From contig NZ_JADOBI010000005.1 of assembly GCF_015644585.1 (NCBI RefSeq), forward strand, positions 1 to 64,000: 64,000 nt of DNA, in the 5' to 3' direction. The translations under genes and the position numbers were made by a program. This DNA is from Rahnella laticis. Lineage in GTDB: Bacteria; Pseudomonadota; Gammaproteobacteria; Enterobacterales; Enterobacteriaceae. A model generated the notes under the pieces. It was not told the origin of the DNA and did not search any database. It worked only from the letters and a program-made list of their open reading frames with translations. Below, in pieces: positions 7,496 to 14,991 of the stretch; position 1 is the first letter of the stretch, and each line of letters begins with the position of its first letter.

Positions 7496-8923
7496 ATGGC
7501 CACTGTCTCTTCATTAGGTATCGGCTCAGGTTTAGATTTGTCCACTCTGCTGGATAACCTGACAACCGCAGAAAAAGCGCGTTTAACGCCGATCACCACG
7601 GCACAGACCAGCTACAGTGCGCAGCTGACTGCCTACGGTACGTTGAAAAGTGCGGTGCAGACTTTTGCAGACGCTGCTACAGCACTAACATCTACTGACA
7701 CCTACGGCGCAACAACTGCATCATCAAATAACACAGCGGCCTTCAGCGCAACGACCAGCAGCGGTGCGGCGGCGGGTAAATATTCCGTTTCTGTTACCCA
7801 ACTGGCTGCATCGCAATCTTTGATTTCTGCCACCCAGACCAGCAGCACGGCGGCTTTGGGTGCAACGACGACTGACAATACGCGCACATTAACCATCAGC
7901 CAGGGAGACGGCAGCACGCCGCTGAGCATCAAACTGACTGACAGCCAGACTTCACTGACGGGTGTCCGCGATGCAATTAATAAATCAGGCGGTAACGTTA
8001 CAGCCAGTATCGTCAAAGTCACGGACAGCAGCTACAAGCTGGTGCTGAGCGCCAATAATACCGGCACAAATTCTGAAATGACCGTCGCCGTTACCGGTGA
8101 TGACACCCTGAATAACATCATCGGTTATGACTCCTCTACCGCTACAGGCGCGATGACGCAGAATGCCGCAGCGGCAAATGCGCAACTGACGTTCAACGGA
8201 ATTGATCTTGAACGCCAAAGCAACACAATCAGTGATGCGCAGGATGGTATTACCCTAAACCTGACTGATACCACAACCACACCCGCAACGTTAACAGTGG
8301 CTAAAAATACGGGCACTGCAACAACGGCAGTTAAAGCATTTGTTGATGCCTATAATGCTTTACAGGACACGTTCACCAGCCTGACCAAGTTCACCGCGAC
8401 CAGCACTAACTCCGATACGGCCGACAGTACCAACGGCGCCCTGCTTGGCGACAGCGCGCTGCGTACTATTCAGACGCGTCTAAAATCAGCGATCACTGCT
8501 GCTTCCGGATCCGGCACCATCACCTCATTGTCCAGCATTGGTATCACCACTGACCCGGATACCGGCAAACTGGAAATTGACAATACCAAACTGAGCACTG
8601 CGTTGAGCAATAACCCGAACGCGGTGCAAACCATGATGGTGGGTGACGGCAAAACTACCGGTGTGATGACCAATATCAGCAACCTGAATACCGGTTTCCT
8701 GGATAGCTCCAACGGCACCATTGCTAACGCGCAGACGGCGGTTAACTCCACGCTTAAAAACCTGACGACCCAGTACAACAAGGTCAATGACAGCATCAAC
8801 ACCACCATCGCCCGTTACAAAACGCAATTCACTGCACTTGATGTTTCGATTCAAAAGCTCAACAGCACTGCGACGTATCTGACGCAGCAGTTCGAAGCCA
8901 TGTCCTCATCAAGTTCAAGCTAG
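7496..8923 (+). CDS. fliD: Flagellar filament cap protein FliD (HAP2)
   Basis: FliD forms the cap at the filament tip and guides flagellin folding. The 475-residue product has the conserved N-terminus MATVSSLGIGSGLDLSTLLDNL and a C-terminal coiled-coil ending in FTALDVSIQKLNSTATYLTQQF. The middle is Thr/Ser/Ala-rich, as in other surface-exposed FliD domains. The length is normal for enterobacteria. The start follows AAAGGATAC. It is the first gene of fliD-fliS-fliT, under a sigma-28 promoter. Confidence 0.96.
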   Translation: MATVSSLGIGSGLDLSTLLDNLTTAEKARLTPITTAQTSYSAQLTAYGTLKSAVQTFADAATALTSTDTYGATTASSNNTAAFSATTSSGAAAGKYSVSVTQLAASQSLISATQTSSTAALGATTTDNTRTLTISQGDGSTPLSIKLTDSQTSLTGVRDAINKSGGNVTASIVKVTDSSYKLVLSANNTGTNSEMTVAVTGDDTLNNIIGYDSSTATGAMTQNAAAANAQLTFNGIDLERQSNTISDAQDGITLNLTDTTTTPATLTVAKNTGTATTAVKAFVDAYNALQDTFTSLTKFTATSTNSDTADSTNGALLGDSALRTIQTRLKSAITAASGSGTITSLSSIGITTDPDTGKLEIDNTKLSTALSNNPNAVQTMMVGDGKTTGVMTNISNLNTGFLDSSNGTIANAQTAVNSTLKNLTTQYNKVNDSINTTIARYKTQFTALDVSIQKLNSTATYLTQQFEAMSSSSSS

Positions 8924-8937
8924 TAAGGAAACAGATT

Positions 8938-9375
8938 ATGTATAACGCTAAAGGAACACAGGCCTACGCGCAGGTTGGCGTAGAAAGCGCAGTCATGAGT
9001 GCGTCGCCTTACCAGTTAGTCACGATGTTATTTGACGGGGCGCGTAGCGCCCTGATCCGTGCACGCATATTTATTCAACAGGGAAGCATTGCCGAAAAAG
9101 GCAAATCCCTGTCCATGGCCATCAATATTATCGACAGCGGATTAAAAGCCGGATTAAGTCGTGACAAAGGAGATCCGGAATTAGTGGATAACCTGGAAGC
9201 GCTTTATTCCTATATGGTCCGTCGTTTACTACATGCAAATTTACACAACGATCAAGAGGCCATCACTGAGGTGCTGGCCTTGCTTGAAAATATCGCCGAT
9301 GCCTGGCGGCAAATCGGCCCAAACCACCACCCGTCGCAGGACCAATATAATGGATCAACATCAGTATCTGGTTAA
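8938..9375 (+). CDS. fliS: Flagellar export chaperone FliS
   Basis: FliS is a cytoplasmic chaperone that binds the C-terminal D0 region of flagellin, prevents premature polymerisation and delivers it to the export gate. The 145-residue helical product has the family N-terminus MYNAKGTQAYAQVGVES and the motif ASPYQLVTMLFDGA. AAGGAA lies about 9 bases before the ATG, 14 bases after fliD. Its 3' end overlaps fliT by 26 bases in another frame. Confidence 0.96.
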   Translation: MYNAKGTQAYAQVGVESAVMSASPYQLVTMLFDGARSALIRARIFIQQGSIAEKGKSLSMAINIIDSGLKAGLSRDKGDPELVDNLEALYSYMVRRLLHANLHNDQEAITEVLALLENIADAWRQIGPNHHPSQDQYNGSTSVSG

Positions 9376-9712
9376 TGAATATCAACTGATCCTGTCTTTA
9401 AGCGAGCAGATGTTGCGGCTGGCGCAAGATGAAAAATGGGATGAGCTGGTCGAGCTCGAAGTCAGTTATGTGAAAGCCGTGGAAGCGACCACCAAATTAC
9501 CGATGTCAGAACAGACCTCGATAATGGTTCAGAATGATATTCGCCGTTATTTACGTATCATTCTCGACAATGAAAATTTGATTAAAACGTTATTACAGGC
9601 TCGGATGAATACGCTCACCCAGCTGATTGGTCAGTCGTCCCGACAACAACAAGTGAACACGACGTACGGAAAAATTGATCTCCGTTCGATCGCTTTTGGC
9701 GATCACCAATAA
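9350..9712 (+). CDS. fliT: Flagellar chaperone/regulator FliT
   Basis: FliT is the export chaperone for the cap protein FliD; when FliD is gone it inhibits FlhDC. The 120-residue helical product fits the family in length and position. The ATG at 9350 (MDQHQYLVNEYQ) is chosen by family N-terminus; a longer frame from 9233 would run deep inside fliS. The 26-base overlap with fliS suggests translational coupling. The 217 bases after fliT contain a long T-rich stretch but no clear terminator stem. Confidence 0.9.
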   Translation: MDQHQYLVNEYQLILSLSEQMLRLAQDEKWDELVELEVSYVKAVEATTKLPMSEQTSIMVQNDIRRYLRIILDNENLIKTLLQARMNTLTQLIGQSSRQQQVNTTYGKIDLRSIAFGDHQ

Positions 9713-9929
9713 TTATTAAAGTACTTCTTTTGATTTATTTTTTTCCAATATTTCTTGTGCAAAAATAAGGTTTCAGGGGCAGAGAGCGTACGGCTACCAG
9801 GGCTGATTCTCTCTGTCTCCTTCCGTAACACTCGCCTAAACCGGCAGCCTGTTTGTATTGGCATAAGCGGGAAGTTTTATATCAGGCAGCAAACAACAGG
9901 TTGCGGTCGTCATTTCGGGCATCATCGAT

Positions 9930-10778
9930 ATGGTTCGTAAAATAAAAGTGACTCCAGGGATAGGCACTATTTCGCTACTTATTCAGCATAGTGAGCTTTT
10001 TATTCACGATGTCTATATTAATAAGCCGCAATTAATCCTCGTGCAGAATGGAAGTCTTTCTATTACTAACCAGGAACAGCAATTCTCGCTACAGGCGGGC
10101 GAAATGCTGGTGCTCAACAGCGGACAAACGCTGAGCCTCACCCACCATCTCTCAGACAATGGCCCTTTCAGCTGCGCCATTATGGCCTGGGATCACCAGT
10201 TGCTCAGTGATGCGGGCCTTCATGCCACGGGCTTTTCTGCCCCCCTGCTTGCCGTTGAAACGCTACAGGTTATTCCGCATATCCCGGTGGCTTTTAAACA
10301 GAGTTTTACCGATACCCACAGCGCCATTCTCTGGCATCACGGCCTGCCCGCGCCCATTACCCGCCATCGCATGCTGGAACAATTGCTCTGGTTGTCGCAG
10401 CTGGGTGTGCGTTATTCGCTGCAACACAGCGAAAGCATGACGCAGCGTGTGCGCGAATTGCTGACAGATAATCTGCATAAATCATTTACTGCGGCGGAAG
10501 TGGCAGAACAGCTGATGATGAATGAAGTGATGCTGCGCCGCCGGCTGGCTGCCGAGGATTGTGTTCTGCGCAATCTGATGATTGATGTCCGCATGACACA
10601 GGCGCTGCGGTTACTGCAATGCACCGATCTGGCGATTTCCAACATTGCCCATCAGGTCGGTTACGAAAGTGGCTCCCGTTTTGCGGAACGTTTTCGGAAA
10701 CGTTTTGGCTTCGCGCCTACTGCGATCCGCGGGCATATGCGTCCCCTCTCATCACAAACGATGACTTATAACAACTAA
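9930..10778 (+). CDS. AraC-family transcriptional regulator
   Basis: The 282-residue product has an N-terminal cupin-like half (for example QFSLQAGEMLVLNSGQT around 50-65) and a C-terminal AraC/XylS DNA-binding domain from about residue 175. There the first helix-turn-helix is around SFTAAEVAEQLMMNEVML and the second around ISNIAHQVGYESGSRFAERF. The layout resembles regulators that control surface structures, but I cannot assign it to a named member. No strong ribosome binding site precedes the ATG. It stands alone after fliT, on the same strand, with 151 bases before the next gene's start region. Targets are unknown. Confidence 0.85.
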   Translation: MVRKIKVTPGIGTISLLIQHSELFIHDVYINKPQLILVQNGSLSITNQEQQFSLQAGEMLVLNSGQTLSLTHHLSDNGPFSCAIMAWDHQLLSDAGLHATGFSAPLLAVETLQVIPHIPVAFKQSFTDTHSAILWHHGLPAPITRHRMLEQLLWLSQLGVRYSLQHSESMTQRVRELLTDNLHKSFTAAEVAEQLMMNEVMLRRRLAAEDCVLRNLMIDVRMTQALRLLQCTDLAISNIAHQVGYESGSRFAERFRKRFGFAPTAIRGHMRPLSSQTMTYNN

Positions 10779-10824
10779 CTCCTAAGTACTACAATACTAA
10801 ATCATGAGTAACATCACACAATAA

Positions 10825-10853
10825 TTGATTACCAGATGTTAACCGAATATCAT
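10825..10853 (+). promoter_or_regulatory. Candidate sigma-70 promoter for the GhoT/OrtT-like gene
   Basis: TTGATT at 10825 and TATCAT at 10848 are separated by 17 bases, each with four or five matches to the sigma-70 hexamers. The -10 ends 37 bases before the GTG at 10890. Unproven, but well placed. Confidence 0.4.
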
Positions 10854-10889
10854 ACACGCCGTTAATTTACGGGTGATCAGGGGTTGGCA

Positions 10890-11066
10890 GTGCACGTTTG
10901 GTGGGAAGTGATTAAAACGATTTATTGGGGTGGATTGGGTATTGCGGCATTAGTGACGCTTCTCGTGAGCCGCGACACGATTAAAATACGCTTGTTAACG
11001 TCCGGCATTATCGGGTTTACCTGGCCGATGAGCCTTCCCGTCGTTCTGCTCTTCTCTCTGTTCTGA
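10890..11066 (+). CDS. GhoT/OrtT-family small membrane toxin
   Basis: This 58-residue hydrophobic protein has the C-terminal signature TWPMSLPVVLLFSLF, nearly identical to the ends of E. coli GhoT and OrtT. Those inner-membrane toxins damage the membrane and lower the proton motive force and ATP. The first hydrophobic segment is around IYWGGLGIAALVTLLVS and a charged turn SRDTIKIRLL follows, as in the family. I chose GTG at 10890 because AGGGG lies six bases upstream and the length then equals GhoT. No ghoS-like antitoxin gene is next to it, so the arrangement is like the orphan toxin ortT. The choice between GhoT and OrtT is open. Confidence 0.8.
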   Translation: MHVWWEVIKTIYWGGLGIAALVTLLVSRDTIKIRLLTSGIIGFTWPMSLPVVLLFSLF

Positions 11067-11087
11067 CGCTGTAAAACTGCGCTCATT

Positions 11088-11113
11088 AAAAAACCCGGCT
11101 TTCAGGCCGGGTT
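11088..11113 (-). terminator. Rho-independent terminator after yqaE
   Basis: On the minus strand GAACCCGGCC-TGAAA-GCCGGGTT is followed by six T. It lies 36 bases beyond the yqaE stop, and facing the plus-strand toxin gene it may also work in that direction. Confidence 0.85.
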
Positions 11114-11148
11114 CAGTAAAACTATTTTTGCTGCTGTTAACGTTGCTG

Positions 11149-11307
11149 CTAATTACGGGTTTGCACCCAAAAGCCGTGGATCAGACCCGGCAGATAACCG
11201 CACAGTGTCAGGATAATATTCAGCAAGAAAGCACCGCCGAAACCGTTACCAATCAGTACGCCTAACGGCGGTACCAGGATGGTGATCAAAACTCTCCAGA
11301 ATCCCAT
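11149..11307 (-). CDS. yqaE: YqaE/Pmp3-family small membrane protein
   Basis: A 52-residue frame begins MGFWRVLITILVPPLGVLIG and ends GLIHGFWVQTRN. This matches the UPF0057/Pmp3 family throughout, with two membrane segments and the PPLGV motif; E. coli YqaE has the same length. Pmp3 proteins are linked to membrane potential and salt or cold stress, and E. coli YqaE has been tied to ribosome/stress physiology. AGGGAG stands about 7 bases before the ATG. It is monocistronic with its own terminator. The gene is short and easily missed. Confidence 0.92.
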   Translation of the reverse strand: MGFWRVLITILVPPLGVLIGNGFGGAFLLNIILTLCGYLPGLIHGFWVQTRN

Positions 11308-11377
11308 GTTTATCTCCCTTTGGTTATCATTGAGTTAATGATAGTTCAGGGAAACAAAGCCGCCTATCAGATGAACC

Positions 11378-11632
11378 TTAATTGATCAGATCCAGCATAA
11401 CTTCCACGTCACGACGCACTTTATCCAGCAATTCGACATCGCCTGCGCGGTACTCGGCATCGGTTATCTGATGGATCTGGCGCATCTGCCATCTCACCTG
11501 CGTTTTTTGCTCGTCCGTCATATTGCGGCACATCACGATGATAAAATTGCGCAGCATCAGATGTTGCATGGCAGTTTCTTCGGCATGTTTGTTAACCGAC
11601 ATCACCAAATCGAATACCTGTTTTTCTGCCAT
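11378..11632 (-). CDS. Conserved-looking hypothetical protein, 84 aa
   Basis: The 84-residue product is polar and predicted all-helical, with motifs HLMLRNFIIVMCRNMTDEQ and VRRDVEVMLDLIN. It has no signal peptide or membrane segment. The coding pattern looks real: charged heptad-like helices and a clean frame between convergent and divergent neighbours. I do not recognise the family. It is upstream of yqaE on the same strand but 70 bases away, with the yqaE start between. It is divergent from the DUF4186 gene. Confidence 0.6.
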   Translation of the reverse strand: MAEKQVFDLVMSVNKHAEETAMQHLMLRNFIIVMCRNMTDEQKTQVRWQMRQIHQITDAEYRAGDVELLDKVRRDVEVMLDLIN

Positions 11633-11688
11633 TGCGTGTTCCTGCTGTCGTGAAAAGTCGGTGGGAAAGTCATTAAAACCAGACTAGC

Positions 11689-12198
11689 ATGGCAACAGTT
11701 CGGTCAAAGCCGACAGCTGATGCAAAAACACCCGCTATTTCTGCGTCTAACCTGCGCATGGACACCATCACTATGTTTTCAACCGATGACGTTTTTCAGC
11801 GTCTGGCGTCTTCCCCCTTTCGCCAGCGCTTTCATCTTGGCCCGAAAGAATACGAATATTGTATGAATCACGGACCCGATACCGTGGCGCAGCACGCCGC
11901 CGATTTCATTAACCGGAGGCTCGCGCCCGCGCAACCGCAGGCCGACGGCAAACAGACGCCGATGCGAGGCCATCCGGTATTTATCGCCCAGCACGCCACC
12001 GCCACCTGCTGTCGCGGATGTCTGGAAAAATGGCATCGTATTCCGGCGCACGCAGAGATGACACAAACGCAGCAGGATTATACGGTTGCCGTAATCCTGC
12101 GCTGGATACACCAGGAAATGCAGCGTCCCGCGCCCGCCGCTAAACCGCGGAAAGCAAAACCAAAAAAATCTGACCCACAACAAATGGATTTATTGTAA
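11689..12198 (+). CDS. DUF4186 family protein
   Basis: The product is 169 residues from the first ATG. The central block RRLAPAQPQADGKQTPMRGH followed by PVFIAQHATATCCRGCLEKWH is the signature of DUF4186, a widely distributed family without known function. The paired cysteines (ATCCRGC) and histidines suggest a metal or redox site, which is inference. The C-terminal tail is Lys/Pro-rich (AAKPRKAKPKKSD) and may bind nucleic acid. The start is uncertain: no good Shine-Dalgarno precedes 11689, and in-frame ATGs at 11758 and 11773 would give shorter proteins that keep the domain. Confidence 0.8.
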   Translation: MATVRSKPTADAKTPAISASNLRMDTITMFSTDDVFQRLASSPFRQRFHLGPKEYEYCMNHGPDTVAQHAADFINRRLAPAQPQADGKQTPMRGHPVFIAQHATATCCRGCLEKWHRIPAHAEMTQTQQDYTVAVILRWIHQEMQRPAPAAKPRKAKPKKSDPQQMDLL

Positions 12199-12436
12199 GA
12201 AGCGCATCACAGTGGTAAAAAAATAAAGAGTGACAGCAGTCACAGTTTTTCAGGATTTAAGTACCTTGCTGCGTCTGTACTCTATAATTTTAAGGAATAA
12301 GACAGTTTTCTGCCGGGCAGCCTTTTGCGCGCCCTTTTGTTGTCTTCTTGTGCAGTCTTTCGGGTGAGTTTTCCAGGTGAAATGAGTTTTACACTGTAGT
12401 GAGGATTATTACCCCCCATTGGGAAAAGGAGGATGC

Positions 12437-12712
12437 ATGTCTGAGTATCATTATTTATTGATAGGTGGAAGCCGCAACGGACAACGGCATGTTGATAAAC
12501 AACATCAGTTTTCGTTGTGTTTTTGGGAAGATGCATCACAAAACGCAGAACGTGAATTTTACGGTAAACAGAACGAGCGCTATAAAGTGAAGCCTGAAAA
12601 AGGGGCTGATGGAAACTGGTATCTGGTCGGTTATTGCGGAAATTGTTCGAAAATTCAGGCCGATGAACTGACCACCCAGGCGCTCACCAAACACGTTAAG
12701 CCGATGATGTAA
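12437..12712 (+). CDS. Hypothetical protein, 91 aa
   Basis: The ATG at 12437 is directly preceded by AGGAGG (12428-12433), an unusually strong ribosome binding site. An in-frame ATG 18 bases earlier has no such site. The product starts MSEYHYLLIGGSRNGQRH, has a CGNC pair near residue 70, and contains no membrane segment. I do not recognise the family. A long leader (from a possible TATAAT at 12286) and a strong terminator at 12749-12775 indicate a single-gene transcript. Confidence 0.65.
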   Translation: MSEYHYLLIGGSRNGQRHVDKQHQFSLCFWEDASQNAEREFYGKQNERYKVKPEKGADGNWYLVGYCGNCSKIQADELTTQALTKHVKPMM

Positions 12713-12748
12713 GAAACATAAGTATATTCAAGAGTACGAGCGTAAACG

Positions 12749-12775
12749 AACCCCGCCCTTTTAAGCGGGGTTTTT
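12749..12775 (+). terminator. Rho-independent terminator
   Basis: AACCCCGC-CCTTTTAA-GCGGGGTT is followed by TTTTG, 37 bases after the stop of the 91-aa gene. The A-rich upstream side makes weak bidirectional use possible for the convergent gene at 12819-13088. Confidence 0.87.
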
Positions 12776-12818
12776 GCTTTCTGAGGGCTTTCGGCCGTCA
12801 GACATTCAGCCCATGAAC

Positions 12819-13088
12819 TCAGGCGGCCATGCCCTGAATGTTTCGGGCGTAAAAGGCGACGTGCCCACCGATCGTGAAATGCGCTTCGTGATGCCCTAAA
12901 CGCCCGAGCGGCGCAATACGGACAATCTCCCCTTCGAATTCCCCGTCCTGAATTTGCGTAATCGCCACATCCAGCTGATAACTGGCCGGATGAACGCCCA
13001 CCGGGAAAGTGAGTAATTTTACGCGATCGCCCACCTGAAACCGGGTAAGCAGCGGCAGTGGTGCCTGTTCAAACAGATCCTGATCCAT
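12819..13088 (-). CDS. Hypothetical protein, 89 aa
   Basis: The 89-residue product has a proline-rich N-terminus and then a beta-strand pattern: RFQVGDRVKLLTFPVG followed by FEGEIVRIAPLGRLGHHEAHF. This looks like a small beta-barrel (SH3/KOW-like) fold judged from the VGDRV and GEIVRI turns. No specific family is recognised. AAGGAGTC precedes the ATG at good spacing, supporting translation. It stands alone between convergent and divergent genes. Confidence 0.55.
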   Translation of the reverse strand: MDQDLFEQAPLPLLTRFQVGDRVKLLTFPVGVHPASYQLDVAITQIQDGEFEGEIVRIAPLGRLGHHEAHFTIGGHVAFYARNIQGMAA

Positions 13089-13272
13089 AGGTGACTCCTT
13101 GTTTTCCAGTGGGATTAATTACAGGATAGAATATGTTGCCGCGTCCTGCCGGATACCGGCGTGAAGCACTTCTCTCTTTACGCATTTTTTTTATGAACGA
13201 CGTTTCGTACACCGCTGTTGTCCTCGCGTTGCCGCGTAAAACGTAGTTCTACACCATTGATAAGGATCCGCC

Positions 13273-13473
13273 GTGAAAAAATTAACGCCAGAGCAATGCA
13301 TTATCCTGACCGGATTTACCGGGATCCTGCATGGCGAATTCGAAGGATTTCACGAAGATTTGCAAAAACGACTGGGGCGGGAAGTTCAGACGTCAGAGCT
13401 GGGATACCCGGAATTTATCGAGGAATGTCGGGCGCTCTACGAAGACGATTTTAACAATTTAATGCCAGAGTGA
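13273..13473 (+). CDS. Small phage-like protein (DUF7736-type)
   Basis: The 66-residue acidic protein starts at GTG 13273 with AAGGA seven bases upstream. It reads MKKLTPEQCIILTGFTGILH and then GEFEGFHEDLQKRLGREVQT. This closely resembles short proteins in phages and prophages (pattern ILTGYTGIL-GEF--FH---E--LGR-V) now grouped as DUF7736. No other phage gene is adjacent, so it is probably a solitary remnant or domesticated gene. Function is unknown. Confidence 0.6.
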   Translation: MKKLTPEQCIILTGFTGILHGEFEGFHEDLQKRLGREVQTSELGYPEFIEECRALYEDDFNNLMPE

Positions 13474-13481
13474 TAACAAGA

Positions 13482-13513
13482 AGGCCGGCCAAAGGAGTGT
13501 CCTCGGCCGGCCT
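13482..13513. terminator. Perfect 9-bp GC stem-loop after the phage-like gene
   Basis: AGGCCGGCC (13482-13490) and GGCCGGCCT (13505-13513) form a perfect stem with a 14-base loop, 8 bases after the stop codon. There is no T-tract on either side. It could stop convergent transcription or protect RNA 3' ends. Confidence 0.5.
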
Positions 13514-13536
13514 GATACCTGACTTAACCAGCATGG

Positions 13537-13710
13537 CTACGGTTTGACTATTCCGCGTATGAAATTCTCATTCACCCGGATCACATTTCCCGTTTCCACA
13601 TTAATGACCTGATACTGCACCGGCGTCACTTCATCCAGAACAGCGATAACTTCAAACAAACCTGGTGTAAAAGTAAGCGTGACAAAAACGCCAACAGGAT
13701 AGACAGCCAT
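13537..13710 (-). CDS. Hypothetical protein, 57 aa
   Basis: A 57-residue frame encodes MAVYPVGVFVTLTFTPGLFE and ends NENFIRGIVKP. It is beta-strand-like throughout, and AAAGGAT lies about 7 bases before the ATG. The start, stop and Shine-Dalgarno make it a credible small gene. I do not recognise it. Its AT-rich upstream region differs from the neighbours and may mark transferred DNA. Confidence 0.5.
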   Translation of the reverse strand: MAVYPVGVFVTLTFTPGLFEVIAVLDEVTPVQYQVINVETGNVIRVNENFIRGIVKP

Positions 13711-14041
13711 AATTTTATCCTTTCAATCATGCTCTTATAATGTACTGCTTTACCTACAGAAGTAATCATACATCAACTATTAATCACACCGAGTGATTTC
13801 ATTACATACATTAATCACTCCCGATAAATGTTGCATAAAAGAAGTACAGATACGCGATAAAAAGATCAATATTTGATCAATTCAGACAACTCTGACAGAC
13901 ATGCGCAAGACGTCATCAATTTTTACACTCTTTCGGGGCAAATGCCGGATACAGGCTTCGCTGCACTCCCCCAGCCGCTTGTTTTCGATGTAATTTCGGT
14001 TAAGAATATGAATCCATTTTGTTGCATTGAGAGCCCGCGCT
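13711..14041. other. AT-rich intergenic region with small dyads
   Basis: No gene is seen. The region is AT-rich and contains the palindrome GATCAA-TAT-TTGATC (13864-13878) and two copies of ATTAATCAC about 50 bases apart. It should hold promoters for the 57-aa gene and the GNAT gene, but no clear -35/-10 pair stands out. Confidence 0.4.
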
Positions 14042-14521
14042 GTGAGTGCCCAGATTTTTGAAACCGATGCGAATCATCCGCATCTGACACGACTGATTGC
14101 AGAGCTGGATGCTTATCAATACCCGCTCTACCCGCCGGAATCCTTTCAGGGAATTAACGTCACCACGCTCGATGCGGGTGAAATTTTCTGTTTTATGGCG
14201 CGGGTAGACGATGACTGGGCAGGATGCGCATGTTTGTATATTTCGCGGCCTGAAGGGCATGAAAAACCGATTGCTGAGATGAAACGGGTCTATGTGAATC
14301 CGCTTTATCGCGGGCAAGGCATTGCCTCACTGCTGGTTGACGCAATGGAAAGCAAACTGAAAGCCCTGGGCTATCGGGATTTGTTTTTAGAAACCGGCGT
14401 GTTTCAGGAAAAAGCCATTACGCTGTATGAAAAGCTGGGGTACGCGCGCACAGAAGCGTTTGGCGATTATCGTATCTCGCCGGATCCGCTCAGCGTGTAT
14501 ATGATGAAATCGGTGGCCTGA
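14042..14521 (+). CDS. GNAT family N-acetyltransferase
   Basis: The 159-residue product has the GNAT acetyl-CoA site: beta-4 EMKRVYVNPLYRGQGIASLL (about 82-101, with R/QxxGxG/A pattern RGQGIA) and the later YEKLGYART motif. It would transfer an acetyl group from acetyl-CoA to an unknown amine. GTG 14042 with GAGAG upstream is preferred; an in-frame TTG at 14027 is the alternative. Substrate cannot be told from sequence or neighbours. Confidence 0.82.
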   Translation: MSAQIFETDANHPHLTRLIAELDAYQYPLYPPESFQGINVTTLDAGEIFCFMARVDDDWAGCACLYISRPEGHEKPIAEMKRVYVNPLYRGQGIASLLVDAMESKLKALGYRDLFLETGVFQEKAITLYEKLGYARTEAFGDYRISPDPLSVYMMKSVA

Positions 14522-14550
14522 GAAAGCGAAGAAACACCGGGGATAGACAG

Positions 14551-14592
14551 AAAAATATCTCCATAACGCTGCCTTGTGACAGGGTTATGGAG
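14551..14592 (-). terminator. Strong hairpin terminator (minus strand)
   Basis: CTCCATAAC (14559-14567) pairs perfectly with GTTATGGAG (14584-14592), and CTG/CAG extends the stem inside. On the minus strand it is followed by ATATTTTTCT. It ends the 79-aa gene just upstream on that strand and probably also blocks the convergent GNAT transcript. Confidence 0.75.
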
Positions 14593-14606
14593 ACGCGAAA
14601 AGCAGA

Positions 14607-14846
14607 TTACATCAGGACATTGCTTTTCGAGGCAGGGGTTTCATTGGAAGGAATAACCCATTTTTTCAGGGTGATAACGAAGAATTTTTTGCCTTTAGTG
14701 ATCTTGGCACCGCGGTCGCCACATTCCAGCGCAAGTTTGAAAAACTCATCACTGTTAATACTAAAAGCCAGTTCGACTTTTTTCACCATACCGGAATTAA
14801 GCAGCTCTTCGGCTTCGTTTAATGATTTGGCCTGAACGACTGACAT
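14607..14846 (-). CDS. Hypothetical protein, 79 aa
   Basis: The 79-residue product begins MSVVQAKSLNEAEELLNSGM and has alternating helix and strand, with a Lys-rich centre KITKGKKFFVITLKKW. AGGTATTT precedes the ATG, and a strong terminator follows, so it looks like a genuine monocistronic gene. No membrane segment is present. I do not recognise the family. Confidence 0.6.
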   Translation of the reverse strand: MSVVQAKSLNEAEELLNSGMVKKVELAFSINSDEFFKLALECGDRGAKITKGKKFFVITLKKWVIPSNETPASKSNVLM

Positions 14847-14991
14847 AAATACCTCGTGAGAATGGAGGGAGTTGTATTTGCCCGAATATCCTATTTCACT
14901 TTTGTTTCATCATTATGACAGTATCGTGAACCTTCAGAAAAGTGCCACGTTTTAGCGCACAAAATAACCATTCCGTGCGCGCGTTCAAAAA

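Noticed and set aside
9755-9940. 61-aa open frame after fliT
   Set aside because: No ribosome binding site, odd composition, and it runs into the AraC start.
12282-12539. 85-aa open frame on the minus strand
   Set aside because: It is antisense to the 91-aa gene with a strong ribosome site at 12437, and has no Shine-Dalgarno or family.
13873-14061. 62-aa open frame before the GNAT gene
   Set aside because: No ribosome site and overlaps the GNAT start; AT-rich intergenic DNA explains it.
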